Shown: positions 10,486 to 22,122, counted from the stretch's first letter. The stretch: DNA of 64,000 nt from Antilocapra americana (GCA_007570785.1 ML662465.1:3059172-3123171), one strand, 5' to 3'. Made by a program: numbers and translations. The notes: generated from the letters alone by a model not told the origin.

Positions 10486-11910
10486 TGGCTTAAAGAACCA
10501 GGTCTCAGCTGACACAAAGGGGAGTAGAGATGGACAAAACATTGGTCACAGAAGAGAGGAGGGTGGATCTCTATTCCTAACTTGATTTACCCAGAAACCC
10601 TCCATGCGAATGGTTCACTTCTCTATATTACAAAATGTAGGTGCTAAGGCTAGGAGAACATTGAGTAGATCACAGCTGTAAACCAGTAGTTCAATCAATG
10701 ACAGCTGTCAGTGATGGCTACAGACCTTCCATGTGTTCTTTGAGACCCAAGGCTCACCCCCTTGTTGAGATTTTCTGGATCCCTCCAAGCAGAATTCATC
10801 TCTCGTATTCTTGTTTTACAAATTCCCATTAAACTATTTATTTACCTTTAAATAGATACATAAAGTATGCTTTTTGGAGGATGAGACTAAAATCTTTTAT
10901 GCGGCTTTAAAGGCCTCTGCAATACCCTGTGGAATTTTAATCAATGTCTTCATGGTTAACACATGATATACAATCTAAGATGCCCTAAGGATTCTTTTGT
11001 ATTGGCATATATGAAACTCTGAAGAAAAAAAAAGAAGTATCTGGAACATGAACTACAGGCTTTAAACAATCATTATAAGAATTAAAAAGATTCTGTTCCT
11101 ACCCCAGAAAAGCAAGATCAAATAAAATAAAACCAGTGGTGAATACTCAAACTATGCCGTCCAAGGTTTTAACCAGAATAAACTTGCTTCCTAACCTGCA
11201 TAAAGCCATAAATTACAGCATCTGGAATTCCACCATTCTTTCTGCTGTAACTGAGCAGCATACTTTATTGGCTAGAATGGTTTTAGAGGCAGACTGACTC
11301 ACCTAAGACCCAAGTCCTAGCTGCGGTCTTACGTTGTTTCTTCTTTCCGTTAAATATTTTATTTTTATTCGTTTAAAACTATTTGTTAAGTACAAAATGA
11401 TAAAAGGAGTGGAACATTTTCAAACCAAACATACAAGGGCAAGAAATACACAGTAGGAAATTCATCATTCCTGCAGATTTGAGAAGATAGACTAGTTTCT
11501 GTCATTATTAATGAAGAAAGCTGGAAACCACCTTCATTTTCTCAGTTTGTGAAAAGGTTCCTATAAGAAACTGGGCAGGCAGGAAGGAAAGAAAGGAAAA
11601 TTGAGGATTAAAAACTACATTTTTTATGCAATGGATCAAAGAAATTACTACCAGGAAACAAAATCGGTCCCCTAAAGTGTTAAAAAATCAAAGTACAGGC
11701 AATCCTAGATTGATACAAGGCAAAAAGAAGTGGATACTCTTGGGCAGGATGAAGTTTTAAAAGATGCAATGAAGCACGGTACTGTTAGAAAATAATGAGA
11801 GAAATGAATTCAGAAAATACCCAAAATATTAATAAATGGTTAGGTTTCTTTTAAGAGGAGAAAAAGGTCTAAGAAGGAAACCCAAAGGTTTACCAGATTG
11901 GAAATCTATT
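10486..11910. other. AT-rich unassigned DNA
   Basis: The longest stretch without a recognisable repeat in the first third of the window. No long open frame in either strand. Single-copy or too diverged to classify by eye. Confidence 0.55.
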
Positions 11911-11914
11911 ATCT

Positions 11915-12070
11915 GTTGACCTTGGGTTATTTCCATAGCTTTTTAGCCTCAATTTTCTGATGTCTAAATTAGGACTAATATATACCTTTTTCATAAGGAC
12001 TAATGAGACCATTCATATATAGCACAATGTGTGATTAAAATAACATTCAATAAATGGCAGGATATTATTA
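11915..12070 (+). repeat. MIR SINE
   Basis: 'ctcaattttctgatgtctaa' to 'taacattcaataaatggcag' follows the MIR 3' half in order. Confidence 0.72.
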
Positions 12071-12074
12071 TTTC

Positions 12075-12230
12075 TGCCCAGACTGTATGCCTCATAAAGG
12101 CGGTACCTGAGCCTGGTACTATTCACCAGTAATCTATAACAGTGCTAAATCTCTGGATTCCTACACAGGGTCTGATATATACAATACCCTCAATAAATGT
12201 CTGTTGAATGAATAAATGAATGAACTCACT
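12075..12230 (+). repeat. L2 LINE 3' end
   Basis: 'agactgtatgcctcataaag' and 'ctcaataaatgtctgttgaa' followed by a 'tgaataaatgaatgaa' tail. Confidence 0.8.
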
Positions 12231-12244
12231 TTGAAACATGCTAC

Positions 12245-12545
12245 TTCAGCTTTACGCAGTCCTGTTAGATGGGTATTACTATGGTTCCCATGTTTTTTTG
12301 TTGTTCAGTCGCTCAGTCGTTTCTGACTCTTTGTGACTCTAAGGACTGCAGCACACCAGGCTTTCCTGTCCTTCACCATCTTCTGGAACTTGCTCAAACT
12401 CATGTCCATTGAGTTGGTGATGCCATCCAACCATGTTAAGAGATGAGATAATGGAGGTTTCCAAACAGGGTGAAGATAACTTGCCCCAACTACTGGATTG
12501 CTAGAGAAGAGTCAGGACTTGAGTCTAATTTTTCTGGAGCTAAAC
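12245..12545 (-). repeat. MIR, antisense, split by BovB
   Basis: Left: 'gatgggtattactatggttc'. Right: 'gatgagataatggaggtttc', 'aacttgccccaactactgg'. The pieces join across the BovB at 12295-12430. Confidence 0.72.
12295..12430 (-). repeat. BovB LINE 3' fragment, antisense, in MIR
   Basis: 5'-truncated BovB of about 136 bp: 'gttgttcagtcgctcagtcg' (AAC-type tail complement) to 'ggtgatgccatcc'. TSD 'ccatgtt' at 12288-12294 and 12431-12437. Confidence 0.92.
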
Positions 12546-13350
12546 CCTCACTTCATTTCACCTCACTGAATTCCCTCCAGAAATCACCAGGATGCTGAAT
12601 GGAAGAGGAGCCAGTGAAGACAGGATTTTCATTCAAAGAGTCCTATCTGGAAGGCCAGGAGCTGTGTGCCACTGGGTGAGCCACTGAACAGATGAGAGTT
12701 ACCTTCAGATGCGGGTCTGCAGGGAGCATAGCAAAAGCATTAATAACCAGGACTCAAGGGGTTTATAAAGAACAAAGAAAACTATGACAAGCTCCAGTCC
12801 TTTGATTGGCAAAAGGAGGATCTTAGGAGATTAAAAAAAAAAAAAAGTGATGTAAGCACCATCACTGTTCAGACCAGGGAGCATTAAATACTTCAGTTCC
12901 AATAATCTTGCAGGAGAAAGAAATAGAAGATTAACTATATAGGTTTGAGACTTGACTTCAGAAAGCAAAGCAAAAGGAAACAGGGCTGAGGAAGTGAATT
13001 CCAGTGGAGAGGCTATTTCTGAAGGTCCCTGGTGGCTTGAGAAAGCAAATTCTCTAAAGCCTCCACAGAAAGCTCTTGGCTGGAAGCACTGAAGTAACAG
13101 AGGGGGATTAAAGAAATTAAGTCTGTTTAGTTTGGATAAGCAGGGCTGAAGGGGAAGTATAACCACTCACCAACATCTTAAGAAAGAAAATGCCTGGTGG
13201 GGGTAGGAGCAGATATTATAGAAGCTTGCCCATGGGGATCGGGCCAGGAACAAAGGAATAAAGCTAAGCCAAGGGAAATTGGACCATGAGGGCAAAGTCT
13301 AAATTTGTCAGGGAAGCCATCACTGCAGGAGCTATTAGTTCTTTTGCTCT
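12546..13350. other. Unassigned DNA
   Basis: No recognised repeat or gene. A 14-nt A run sits near 12832. Confidence 0.5.
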
Positions 13351-13354
13351 TCGC

Positions 13355-13665
13355 CAACATATAATGTCTGTTCCTGCCACAGGACCTTTGCACTGTCACT
13401 CCTGTGCAATTCTGTATCTCTTTGTAATTCTCTCTCCCCCAGATCTGCAAGCTCATCTTATATGTTCACTCTCTCAGAGAGGCCATCTGGACTTCAAATC
13501 AAGTTAGCCCTTTAACCTCCTCCCAACAATGGTCAAATGGTTTTCTCTTATTCAGGGCACTTGTCACATGTGAAACTGTTGCCTTTATTTAACTCTCTAT
13601 GGGTTTATTTTTATCTTATCTGCACTAAAATATAAGAATGTAAGCCCCCATCTGTCTCAATCAGA
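13355..13665 (+). repeat. L2 LINE
   Basis: 'gttcctgccacaggaccttt', 'tctctcagagaggccatctg' and 'aaaatataagaatgtaagcc' follow the 3' part of L2 in order. Confidence 0.78.
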
Positions 13666-13671
13666 GATTTG

Positions 13672-13890
13672 GTCAAGTACTGACCATTGGCCATATCTGG
13701 CCCTTCACTTCCTTTTGCAAATAAAGTTTTATTGGAACACAGCAACATCCATCCACTTACGTATCACCTAAGGCCAGTTTCACTTCACAAAAACCAAGTT
13801 GGGAAGTGTGACAGAGACCTTATGGTCTGCAAAGTCTAAAATATTTACTACTCAGCCCTAAACAGAAAAAGTTTGCCAACCCCTGGCCTG
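13672..13890 (+). repeat. Ancient hAT-type DNA transposon remnant (copy 1)
   Basis: 'ataaagttttattggaacac', 'gacagagaccttatggtctg', 'aaaatatttactactcagcc' and 'agaaaaagtttgccaacccc' belong to an old nonautonomous transposon. The subfamily is not certain. A second copy lies at 58928-59103. Confidence 0.72.
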
Positions 13891-14014
13891 GATAGCACTG
13901 AATACTCTAGACCCTAAGATAGATTTTATAGAATTGATGAATAGAATGAAATCAAGGCAGGAAGAGGACAAAAGTCTATGATGCTCAAATCAGAAATATT
14001 CAAATTAATGCAGC

Positions 14015-14305
14015 TCACTCAGTTTAATACATTTTTCCAAACACCCACTCGAGTGCCATGCACCGTGCCTGCAGCTGGGGAAGAAATAATAGATTAACAG
14101 ACACTGTTTGAGTGTTGGAGATTCTAAGAGCCGCTGTTGGGGAGAAGCTAACAAATAAACTGTCATCATTCTACACGCTGCAGAGGCATAGGGAATGTGT
14201 GGTCAGAGGGCAGAGGAAGAGTAGGTAATTACTCAGACAAGGGAACAGAGGCAGGTGAAGGAGAGCATCACTGAATCCATGTCCTTTCACCTTGGCCTTG
14301 AACAT
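14015..14305 (-). repeat. L2 LINE, antisense, diverged
   Basis: 'gagtgccatgcaccgtgcct', 'taacagacactgtttgagtg' and the later G/A-rich stretch match the reverse complement of an L2 3' region loosely. Confidence 0.5.
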
Positions 14306-14314
14306 CACACATAA

Positions 14315-14915
14315 TGGCTTCTATTTATTGAGCATCTCCTTTGTGCCAGGCACCATATAAAGTCTTATCACATTGAGTCCTTACAATAGGTTAGGTTATG
14401 CTGTAGTGACCACCGATGCCATGATTTCAGTGTCTTAAAGTAACCAAGGTTGATGTATTGTTCGTATAACTTGTGCAGTACTGAGGGGATGGGGCTGAGT
14501 TGCAATGTGAAGTCAGCACATAGGACTCCAGGGTGTCAGACACTCCACCATCTAATGAAGCGACAATGTTAACATGAAGCTCCAGTTTTGCTACACCAGG
14601 GTAGGAGACGATGGAGAATCACATTCTGTTCTTAAAATCTTCTGTGCAGAAGTGGCATGTGACATTTTTCATTGGTCCAAACAAGTCACATGACCATGCC
14701 TAACGTCAAGGGTGCTTCAAGTGCACCAGAAGGAGAAACAGGAAATAATGGCTGAGCATTAGTGATGTCTACCAAAATGTTAATCTACAAATGATGAAAC
14801 CATAGCGCAGAGAGGTTAGGTAACTTCCACAAGTAAACACAACTAGTGAGAATGCAGTCTGGATTCAGAACCCAGTCTGTGTGATCCTACCACATGTGCC
14901 CTTGACCAGGATGGC
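14315..14915 (-). repeat. MIR, antisense, split by an older repeat
   Basis: Left 'tattgagcatctcctttgtg' to 'gagtccttacaatagg'. Right 'catagcgcagagaggttagg' to 'ggattcagaacccagtctgt'. About 390 bp of other repeat intervenes. Confidence 0.7.
14396..14785 (+). repeat. Ancient interspersed repeat, family uncertain
   Basis: 'ggttatgctgtagtgaccac' to 'caggaaataatggctgagca', with 'tggtccaaacaagtcacatg' inside, resembles a common old mammalian LTR-like repeat. It sits within the MIR halves, so it inserted after that MIR. Confidence 0.55.
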
Positions 14916-15043
14916 TAAAATGATCCTAAAGGTTGGACGAGAGCTTCTCAGGGACAGAAGGGAATACTTAAGACATCTTTAAGTCATGATTTAAAAAAAA
15001 GAGGGTAAAAATCAGCCAGACACTAAGAATTTATGGAACATGG

Positions 15044-15280
15044 CATATGCGCCAAGTCACTTCAGTCATGTCTGACTCTTTGCGACCCTATAGACTGGAG
15101 CCTGCCATGTTCCTCTGTCCATGGGGATTCGCCAGGCAAGAATACTGGAGTGGGTTGCTATGGCCCTACTCCAGGAGATCTTCCCAATCCAGGGATCAAA
15201 CCTGCATCTCTTATACCTCTTAAAGTGACGGGTTCTTTACCACTAGAGGGTTCTTTACCACTAGAGCCACCTGGGAAGCA
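15044..15280 (-). repeat. Bov-tA SINE, antisense, with internal 18-bp duplication
   Basis: Reverse complement of Bov-tA. The tRNA-like head contains a perfect tandem duplication of 'ggttctttaccactagag' (15231-15248 and 15249-15266), making it longer than its relatives. Confidence 0.95.
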
Positions 15281-15559
15281 CCGGAACAGAGCAGAGCCAT
15301 CATGGAAGCCTGGAAATGAAACCTGATGAAGAACAATTGCAGTGATGTCAAGGCTTAGAGAATTTTAATGGAATATACAGTGATTAACAGGATGCTCAGA
15401 ATTCATCTCCTTTAAGGCAATGCTATGCAGACCCTCTGGAATATGAGTTCTGCTAGTTTCTACCTCCCTCCCATTTCAACGAATACATCCTGAGTTAAAT
15501 GGCTTCTGCCTCTACTGGCAGTTCCTAAACGACGTGGTGTCCACTTCTTGGCTCCCACC

Positions 15560-15870
15560 TCTTGGTTCACAGCATTTGCCCTCCCTCAGACATTCTTCTG
15601 CTTGTTTTCACCTGGAACAGTCCCCCTGGCCCTAAGACACAGTTTGGACACATCCTCCCTTGGAAGCTGAACAGAGTGTATGCCCCAGAGTGGACCTCCC
15701 ATGACACCATAAATTTACTTTAATCAAGAGATCTAGTGCACAGGATTTGCAATGCCTCATAAACTCCTCAAGGGCCCAGACTGGGATTTACCCATCCTGG
15801 GCTCCTCTGCACCTAGTGGAGTGCATGGCACCCTTGAGATGCTCAATAAACGTCTACTGAATGAATGACT
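15560..15870 (+). repeat. L2 LINE 3' region
   Basis: Clear from 15745: 'tcataaactcctcaagggcc' and 'tgctcaataaacgtctactg' with an 'aatgaatga' tail. The upstream part ('cacctggaacagtccccctg') is a weaker match. Confidence 0.7.
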
Positions 15871-15892
15871 ATATTTGGAAAGAATCCTGTAA

Positions 15893-16045
15893 CCCAGTGC
15901 TTCCCAAACTTTGATGTCTATATTTATTATCCAGGGATAATTTAACACCATATTTTTACTTAATAGGGCTGGGTTGGTGCCTGAGATTGTACATTTCCAA
16001 TAAGCTCTTAGGTGATGCTACTAGGTAGATATGGGTCCATGGACA
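15893..16045 (+). repeat. MER5A DNA transposon
   Basis: 'cagtgcttcccaaactttga', 'tacatttccaataagctctt' and 'aggtgatgctactaggtag' follow MER5A from its left end to near its right end. Confidence 0.75.
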
Positions 16046-16590
16046 CACTTGGCTTATCAAGGCTGTAGGGATGCTGTGGGTACCCACCCATATCCTGTCA
16101 TCTCATTGTTTCCACAGATGCTTAACTGGGAAGAATGCAGCTGCCAGCACCTGCAACTCTTTGCTTGAGGTCTTCCTCTGGCTGCCAGACCCCACTTGGC
16201 CACAGAGGGGGCAGACTGGAAGGGGCTTAGAATTAACATCCCTAGGAGAAGCCATCAATTGATAACTGGTGGGTATTGGTGAGTAAATACCCCAGCTCCC
16301 TCATCCTTGGTTGGAGGAGCCCTGATACGTCCTCCACGGCATCTCCCAGAGTTTCCCTCTGGAACTATGCTTGCATTGCCCACACTGGTCACCTGTCTGA
16401 TCGTGGATTAGCTATTTGCTTCCTTTGCTTCTGTCCTACTCCCCTCCTAGTATTTCCTGGAAAAACTATCCAAATGAACCACTTGTAATCCCCTCATGGT
16501 CTCGGGAATGCTTTTGGAGCAAACCAACTTAACTCAAATACCTAAAACTCTAGCTGTCGGCTCTGTCTGGCCTTGGACTTCTATTAGATT
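16046..16590. other. Unassigned DNA
   Basis: No recognised repeat or gene. Confidence 0.5.
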
Positions 16591-16614
16591 CTCATTCATT
16601 CATTCATTCATTCC
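16591..16614. repeat. (CATT)n microsatellite
   Basis: About six 'cattcatt' style tetranucleotide units. Confidence 0.9.
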
Positions 16615-16737
16615 ACAAGTAGGCAGTAGCAAAAGATCAATCAGTAGTTGGGGACAGGAATAATTTTTTTTTTTTCTCATGTTCCCAATTTCTAATAGAA
16701 AAGGAGACAAAAACAGGTTTCCAGAAGATGCTGGTTG

Positions 16738-16781
16738 AACATTTTCTGGACAACAGACAACATTTTCTGGACAAAAGGACA
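16738..16781. repeat. Short tandem duplication
   Basis: 'aacattttctggacaacaga' is repeated immediately as 'aacattttctggacaaaagg'. Period about 21 bp, two units. Confidence 0.8.
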
Positions 16782-16920
16782 AAAAGGAGGAAAGAGCTAT
16801 TTTGCCCTGACTTTTTGGCCATGGTGGATGGTGTTCTCCAAGTATGAGGAGTGAGGCTAATCAAGTAGATACATTCAATTTTCTCTTCCGCCAACTTCTC
16901 AAAAGGAATTTGAATTCTCT

Positions 16921-17075
16921 GCCCTTTGGTATCCTCATCTTAAAAACTGAGGTATCAATAGGACTTATTTCTCAGTATAGTTTCCATTAAGATTAGATGA
17001 GATAATGGATGAATATCAGCTCCCCAAACACGCCTGACACAGTGCTCAGAAAGCAATAGATTCCATGATGTCATT
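16921..17075 (+). repeat. MIR fragment
   Basis: 'tcctcatcttaaaaactgag', 'agattagatgagataatgga' and 'cctgacacagtgctcagaaa' are MIR 3'-half words in order. Confidence 0.75.
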
Positions 17076-17237
17076 ATCATTAGCTTCATCCAAAAAGTCA
17101 GCTCTAGTGCTAAAGCCTTTATGATGACTATACTGTCTGAAAAAGTCCGAACAGAGGCAGGAGGCAGAGCTTCATATATGGACGCTAAGAGGAAGTTCTC
17201 TTCCCTCCACCTGAGCATAAATTGTTTTGCCTATCAC

Positions 17238-17470
17238 AGTGGAGGTCCTGGAATCAGACAGACAGACCTTCATTCAAACCCCAGCTCTGCTATTGGTGAT
17301 TCTAGACAATTCCAAAACCTCTCTGGACTCAGTTTCCTCATCTGTCTAATGGGCATAGTAACAGTACTCACCTTAAAATGCTAAGATATTGTGAAGTTTA
17401 AATGGCGTCAGGCATACGAAGTACCTGGTAGATTATAAGAGTTGGTAATGCCGCTTACATTATCATCATT
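17238..17470 (+). repeat. MIR SINE, nearly full length
   Basis: 'aggtcctggaatcagacaga', 'cattcaaaccccagctctgc', 'ctcagtttcctcatctgtct' and 'tacctggtagattataagag' span most of the MIR consensus. Confidence 0.88.
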
Positions 17471-18635
17471 TCTGCTATTCATATCAGACCACTGTAGTGA
17501 CTGTGCTTTTACTTCAGCCAGCGTTTGCTTTTTTGTGAATCCAAGAGTCCAGGCTGGACTGGTTCTCCTTGCCTGCCAGCTTCAAAAGAGTGCTTTATTT
17601 GTCAAAGGATAGGTTTCTTATGTTTGTGAATTTGCATGCTGCCCAAAGCCCCCCATGGCGCCTATAAATCCAGATTATTCTGTTTATTCCTCCAGTCCCA
17701 GCTGCCGTTGATCATGTAGCGGTATCTCATTTATTATGTCTCTGACTTCCCAGGCGCCTGCTCAAGACAGCCTTTGTGAACCCCAGCTGCCAATGCTGCC
17801 ACCGAGTGACATGTTGACAGCAAAACCCGCGGTCCTGGTCAAGGGGCCTGAGAAGATGCCGAGGCTGAGACGTTCCCAGGAAAAGCCCCTTCGTTGCATC
17901 CTGCCGGGCACCAGAAGCCACAGAGCCGCCTGTTTCACTATCATTTCTCCGAATTAGTACCAGCAGCTGCTTTCATCCTCATACAAGACAAACATAGTCG
18001 TTTCCCTGTTTTATTAGTAACACATTCTGGCATAATTGCTTGGGCTCTCAACTGTGACCTGTTAGAGATGCACTCAGCTGTGGAATTTTCAAGGGGAATA
18101 CAGCGTCATCGTTAAAGACAGCAATACGCCTGTTTCCCGACCAAATCTATTCGCCTGTAAGCCCCCAAGTCAAATCTCTTGTTGAATTTGTTCAAACATA
18201 AATTAATGGTTGAATTTACATAGATTTAATGTCTCATAATCTTTCTGGTCTGGGAATCTATATTCAAGACTAGATGCATCAGCTCAGATAGATCGCATTT
18301 AAGGCTGGAAATAATTTTAATCCCTCCAAAGCCCAATCCTTTTGCACATTACTAAGCCAGAACAGCCAATCCTTTCTAATAAGACACACAAAACCTGCTG
18401 CCACCAAAAAGTAAATACACATTTCTAGGATTTGGGCCATGTGCATGGATCTGTTTAAAAAAAAAAATTAAAGCACACGCAAGTTTTGCAAGGGAAATGT
18501 GATCACTTGTTATTCCTGTCTGCCCCCCTGCCCCAGCAAGTGATGCAAACAGTGTTCATCATTGAGGGGCATTCAAAGTGCCTGGGATAAACATTCCTTC
18601 AGTCACATCCACACAAATGTCAGCTGAATGAAAAT
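17471..18635. other. Repeat-free block with retained CpGs
   Basis: No repeat recognised over about 1.1 kb. The 17730-18130 part keeps many CpGs (for example 'cccgcggtcc', 'ctgagacgttcc', 'tccgaatt') where the flanks have few. A 73-codon frame at 17736-17957 has no known domain, and 'tctctgacttcccag' at about 17740 merely resembles a splice acceptor. Candidate conserved non-coding element, not a gene. Confidence 0.5.
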
Positions 18636-18639
18636 TCAC

Positions 18640-18965
18640 GTGTGCAACCGATATTCATGGAGTCTCCGATCTGATATGTGCCAGGTCCTGGCCTGGGTGC
18701 TGAGCGCACAGCAGAGAACAAACCCAATGAAGGCCTTGGTGTCTTGTCAATGGGGGAGGCGGACAAGCAAAACAATACAAATAAATGTCTGAGACGTGGC
18801 AGGGGGTGATAAGTGCTCAGAAAGTAAGTACAGCAGAATAAAGACTAGAGTGACGGTGGCGGGCAGGATATGGTGGCATTGCAGCTTATCGGATGAAGGT
18901 GGTGAGCTTCCTGCAGAGGCTGAGTGAAATGGGCAGAGCCACGCAGATAACCAGATGTTGCGGTC
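18640..18965 (-). repeat. L2 LINE, antisense
   Basis: 'atatgtgccaggtcctggcc', 'acagcagagaacaaacccaa', 'ggtgataagtgctcagaaag' and 'ttcctgcagaggctgagtga' match the minus strand of an L2 3' region in order. Confidence 0.75.
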
Positions 18966-19004
18966 TGTGATCTTCATGGCCCTGCATCAGTCAGGCCTCA
19001 CAGG

Positions 19005-19250
19005 GACCACACCCTTTTGTAACCTCCATGATGCTGCTCCTCTCATCAAGAGGTAGCATCCATGTCCCCTTGCATCTGGGCTTGCCATTGGTCAGAACAA
19101 GTCACACGTGCAGCCCTGTCTTCATTCACTCTCTTGGAACCTCCACCAAAACACAAGAAAATATACATGAGTGTTGTTATGCAGCATTATGTTTTTAGGT
19201 AGTTTGTTATGCAGCAATAGCTTGGTACAACAATGGGGGGAAAGTATCCC
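19005..19250 (+). repeat. Ancient interspersed repeat, family uncertain
   Basis: 'catctgggcttgccattggt', 'tctcttggaacctccaccaa' and 'gtttgttatgcagcaatagc' form a familiar old mammalian repeat. I cannot assign the subfamily. Confidence 0.5.
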
Positions 19251-19499
19251 CAGAAGAAGCACTAATAATGCACAGGCCCTGAAGCAAACTCTACTTATTG
19301 GTGGTGGTATGGAGATAGGGGTGGTTCAGAAAACCACAAAACGGCCAGTGTGGCTAGAATGAGATGTGTAAGAATTCTTAATCTTTCTGAGTAATTTCTA
19401 AAGAATGCAGAATTCCAATTCTATGAACTTATAAAAGCAGTGGCTACTCCTGCCTCCTGCCATCCCCTGTTATATTTCAATAACAAGTGCTGCTTGGAT

Positions 19500-20350
19500 T
19501 GAGATACTTTCTTGATACCTCATTTAATCCTCAAAGCATATTATGTGGAACATCTCATTATGCCCATTTTAGAAATGAGGAAACTTTGCTTGGAGAGGAG
19601 AAGTTTTATATCCATGTTGGCTTAAAACTCAACATTCAGAAAACAAAGATCATGGCATCTGGTCCCATCACTTTATGGCAAATAGATGGGGAAACAATGA
19701 AAATAGTGAGAGACTTAATATTTTTGGGCTTCAAAATCACTACAGATGGTGACTGCTGCCATGAAATTAAAAGATGCTTGCTCCTTGGAAGAAAAGCTCT
19801 GACCAACCTAGACAGCATATTAAAAAGCAGAGATGTTACTTTGCCAACAAAGCTATGGTTTTTCCAGTAGTCATGTATGGATGTGAGAGTTGGACTATAA
19901 AGAAAGCTGAGCATTGAAGAATTGATGCTTTTGAACTGTGGTGTTGGAGAAGACTCTTGAGAGTCCCTTGGACTGCAAGGAGATCCAACCAGTCCATCCT
20001 AAAGGAGATCAGTCCTGAATATTCGTTGGAAGGACTGATGCTGAAGCTGAAACTCCAATACGCTGGCCAACTAATGCGAAGAACTGATTCATTAAAAAAG
20101 ACCCTGATCCTAGGAAAGATTAAAGGCAAGGAGGAGAAGGGGAGGACAGAGGATTAGATGATTGGATGGCATCACTGATTCTATGGACATGAGTTTGAGT
20201 AAGCTCCGGGAGTTGGTGATGGACAGGGAAGCCTGATGTGCTGCAGTCCATGGGGTCACAAAGAGTCGGACATGACTGAGCGACTGAACTGAACTGAGTG
20301 AGTGGAAAAGCCAAAAATGGTTCTAACTCCAAAAGCTGTGTTTTGAGCAT
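19500..20350 (-). repeat. MIR, antisense, split by BovB
   Basis: Left: 'atgcccattttagaaatgag' and 'gaaactttgcttggagagga'. Right: from about 20300, 'gtggaaaagccaaaaatggt'. A BovB separates the two. Confidence 0.65.
19610..20297 (+). repeat. BovB LINE 3' fragment in MIR
   Basis: About 690 bp, from 'gttggcttaaaactcaacat' to the '(ctgaa)n' tail 'gactgaactgaactgagtg'. It covers the C-terminal RT/post-RT region. Several frameshifts break the frame, and a 127-codon open stretch remains at 19487-19870. Confidence 0.96.
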
Positions 20351-20998
20351 GATGCTTCCCTGGTTCCTAACCAGGCTCAAACAGTGGGGTAACTTCTTCC
20401 AAACCCACTGCCTTGACTGTAGCCATTCTCACAATAGGAGTGAACCTGAGAGACTCTTCCTTAGTTCAGTACTTTGATTGATGTCAACACCTTTAGCCTA
20501 TTAGAATGTGATCTTTGGGGTAGAGAAAGCCCATTCGAGCCAGAGTCACTGTTCTAACCATGTAAACCCCAACACTGTGCCTTACTGGATTCCTGGGTTG
20601 CCCCTCTCCCTCCCTAGCAAATCCACACAGATACAAGCATAGACTTCTCTCTGCCAGTCCCTGATCTTGGTCTCTAGTTGCAAGTGCTATTATACTTTAA
20701 TAAAGCTTGCAGTCTCAAGCTACAGCCTCTGATACAACCAAGATTTCTAAGAAGGCACTATAATTTAAAGTAGATCCATAAAACTGGCTGGTCTGGGACC
20801 AGAAGCAAAGGTTGAAAAGAGGTTTTTTTTTTTTTTGTCACTGATGGAGAAATAGATTATACTCAGGAATAAAGGCTGGGGGTAAACTATTAAATTTCTA
20901 GATGACAATATCTAAGCCTTGTGGACATCCCAGAGAAGAGTGTTGGCACTGAACTGAAGATAGAGAATTATCTCAAAAAAGGAAGTGTCCCACAGTGC
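20351..20998. other. Unassigned DNA
   Basis: No recognised repeat or gene. A T run lies at about 20823-20836. Confidence 0.5.
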
Positions 20999-21035
20999 AG
21001 AATGTACTATTCTTCTGCAGAAGATAGTACATTCT
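20999..21035. repeat. Near-perfect inverted repeat (hairpin)
   Basis: Arms of 17 and 16 nt pair with one bulged base around a TGCA centre: the left arm begins 'agaatgtactatt', the right arm ends 'atagtacattct'. No U-run termination or known RNA association is evident. Confidence 0.85.
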
Positions 21036-21390
21036 TTTTCAGTAGTGAAAAACCAAGCTGGCATCAATGAATAACGGATGTGTGAAATAACCTGAGGATG
21101 CCCTTTGGGAATGTATTAGGCAATATATTTAAGAAAAATGAATTGTAACCATATTTATATCCCAACCAGTTAAGAAAACCATCAGAGGTTCATGGTATAT
21201 TGTTTCCTAACGACTTCAGTCCAGTTCATTGCCATGTTCCCAAAGGTCCATGGAATATTTGCATAAAACTTCACAAGACCACAACCTGGGATGGGGCATG
21301 CAGGTCTCCAGTTAGACTCCTAAGTGATAATAACAAATTCCAGTTAAAAATATTCAATTATTTATTCTTTTTAAAAATTTTATGGATGAA
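21036..21390. other. Unassigned DNA
   Basis: AT-rich, nothing recognised. Confidence 0.5.
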
Positions 21391-21394
21391 CACT

Positions 21395-21545
21395 GCTATA
21401 TATTCACTCATTCTTTTAGCAAACCTTTGCTGAGTATCTATCATTGATCAGGCACAGCGCTGTGTGCTAGAAATACAATGCCATGCTTGTTCTCAGGGAA
21501 CTATTATCTGACAATAGGGGAGATAGCATGTTAATGATTGGAATA
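21395..21545 (-). repeat. L2 LINE 3' end, antisense
   Basis: 'tgctgagtatctatcattga', 'tcaggcacagcgctgtgtgc' and 'tgttctcagggaactattat' are minus-strand L2 words. Confidence 0.65.
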
Positions 21546-21928
21546 GAGTGTCCACCTCAGTGTTCACTGCAGAACTATTTACTACAGCCAGGACATGGAC
21601 ACAACATAAATGTTCATTCAGAGGAATGGATAAAGAAGATGTAGTATATATACACAATGGAATATTACTCAGCCATATAAAGGAACAAAATTATGTCATT
21701 TGCAGAGACGTTAATGGAACTAGAGATGGTCACACAGAATGAAGTAAGTCAGAAAGAGAAAAGCAAATATCATATATGAATGCATATATGTGGAATCTAG
21801 AACAACTGTATAGATGAACTTATTTGCAAAGCAGAAATAGAGACACAGATGTATAGAACAAACGTCTGGATACCAAGGGGGTAAGAGGGAGTGGGATGGA
21901 TTGGGAGATTGGGATTGACATATACATA

Positions 21929-22122
21929 TGCTGTGCTTAGTCGCTCAGTCGTGTCCAACTCTTTGTTCCATGAACTGCAGCCAGCCAGGCTCCTCTGTCC
22001 ATGGGGATTCTTTAGGCAAGAATACTAGAGGGGGTTGCCATGCTCTCCTCCAACCCAGGGATCAAATCCAGGTCTTCTGCATTGCAGGCAGATTCTTTAC
22101 CATCTGAACTACCAGGGAAGCC
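21929..22122 (-). repeat. Bov-tA SINE, antisense, in L1
   Basis: Reverse complement of Bov-tA, 'gctgtgcttagtcgctcagt' to 'gaactaccagggaagcc'. Flanks 'tatacatatg' and 'tatatatgtg' are a plausible diverged TSD. Confidence 0.95.
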
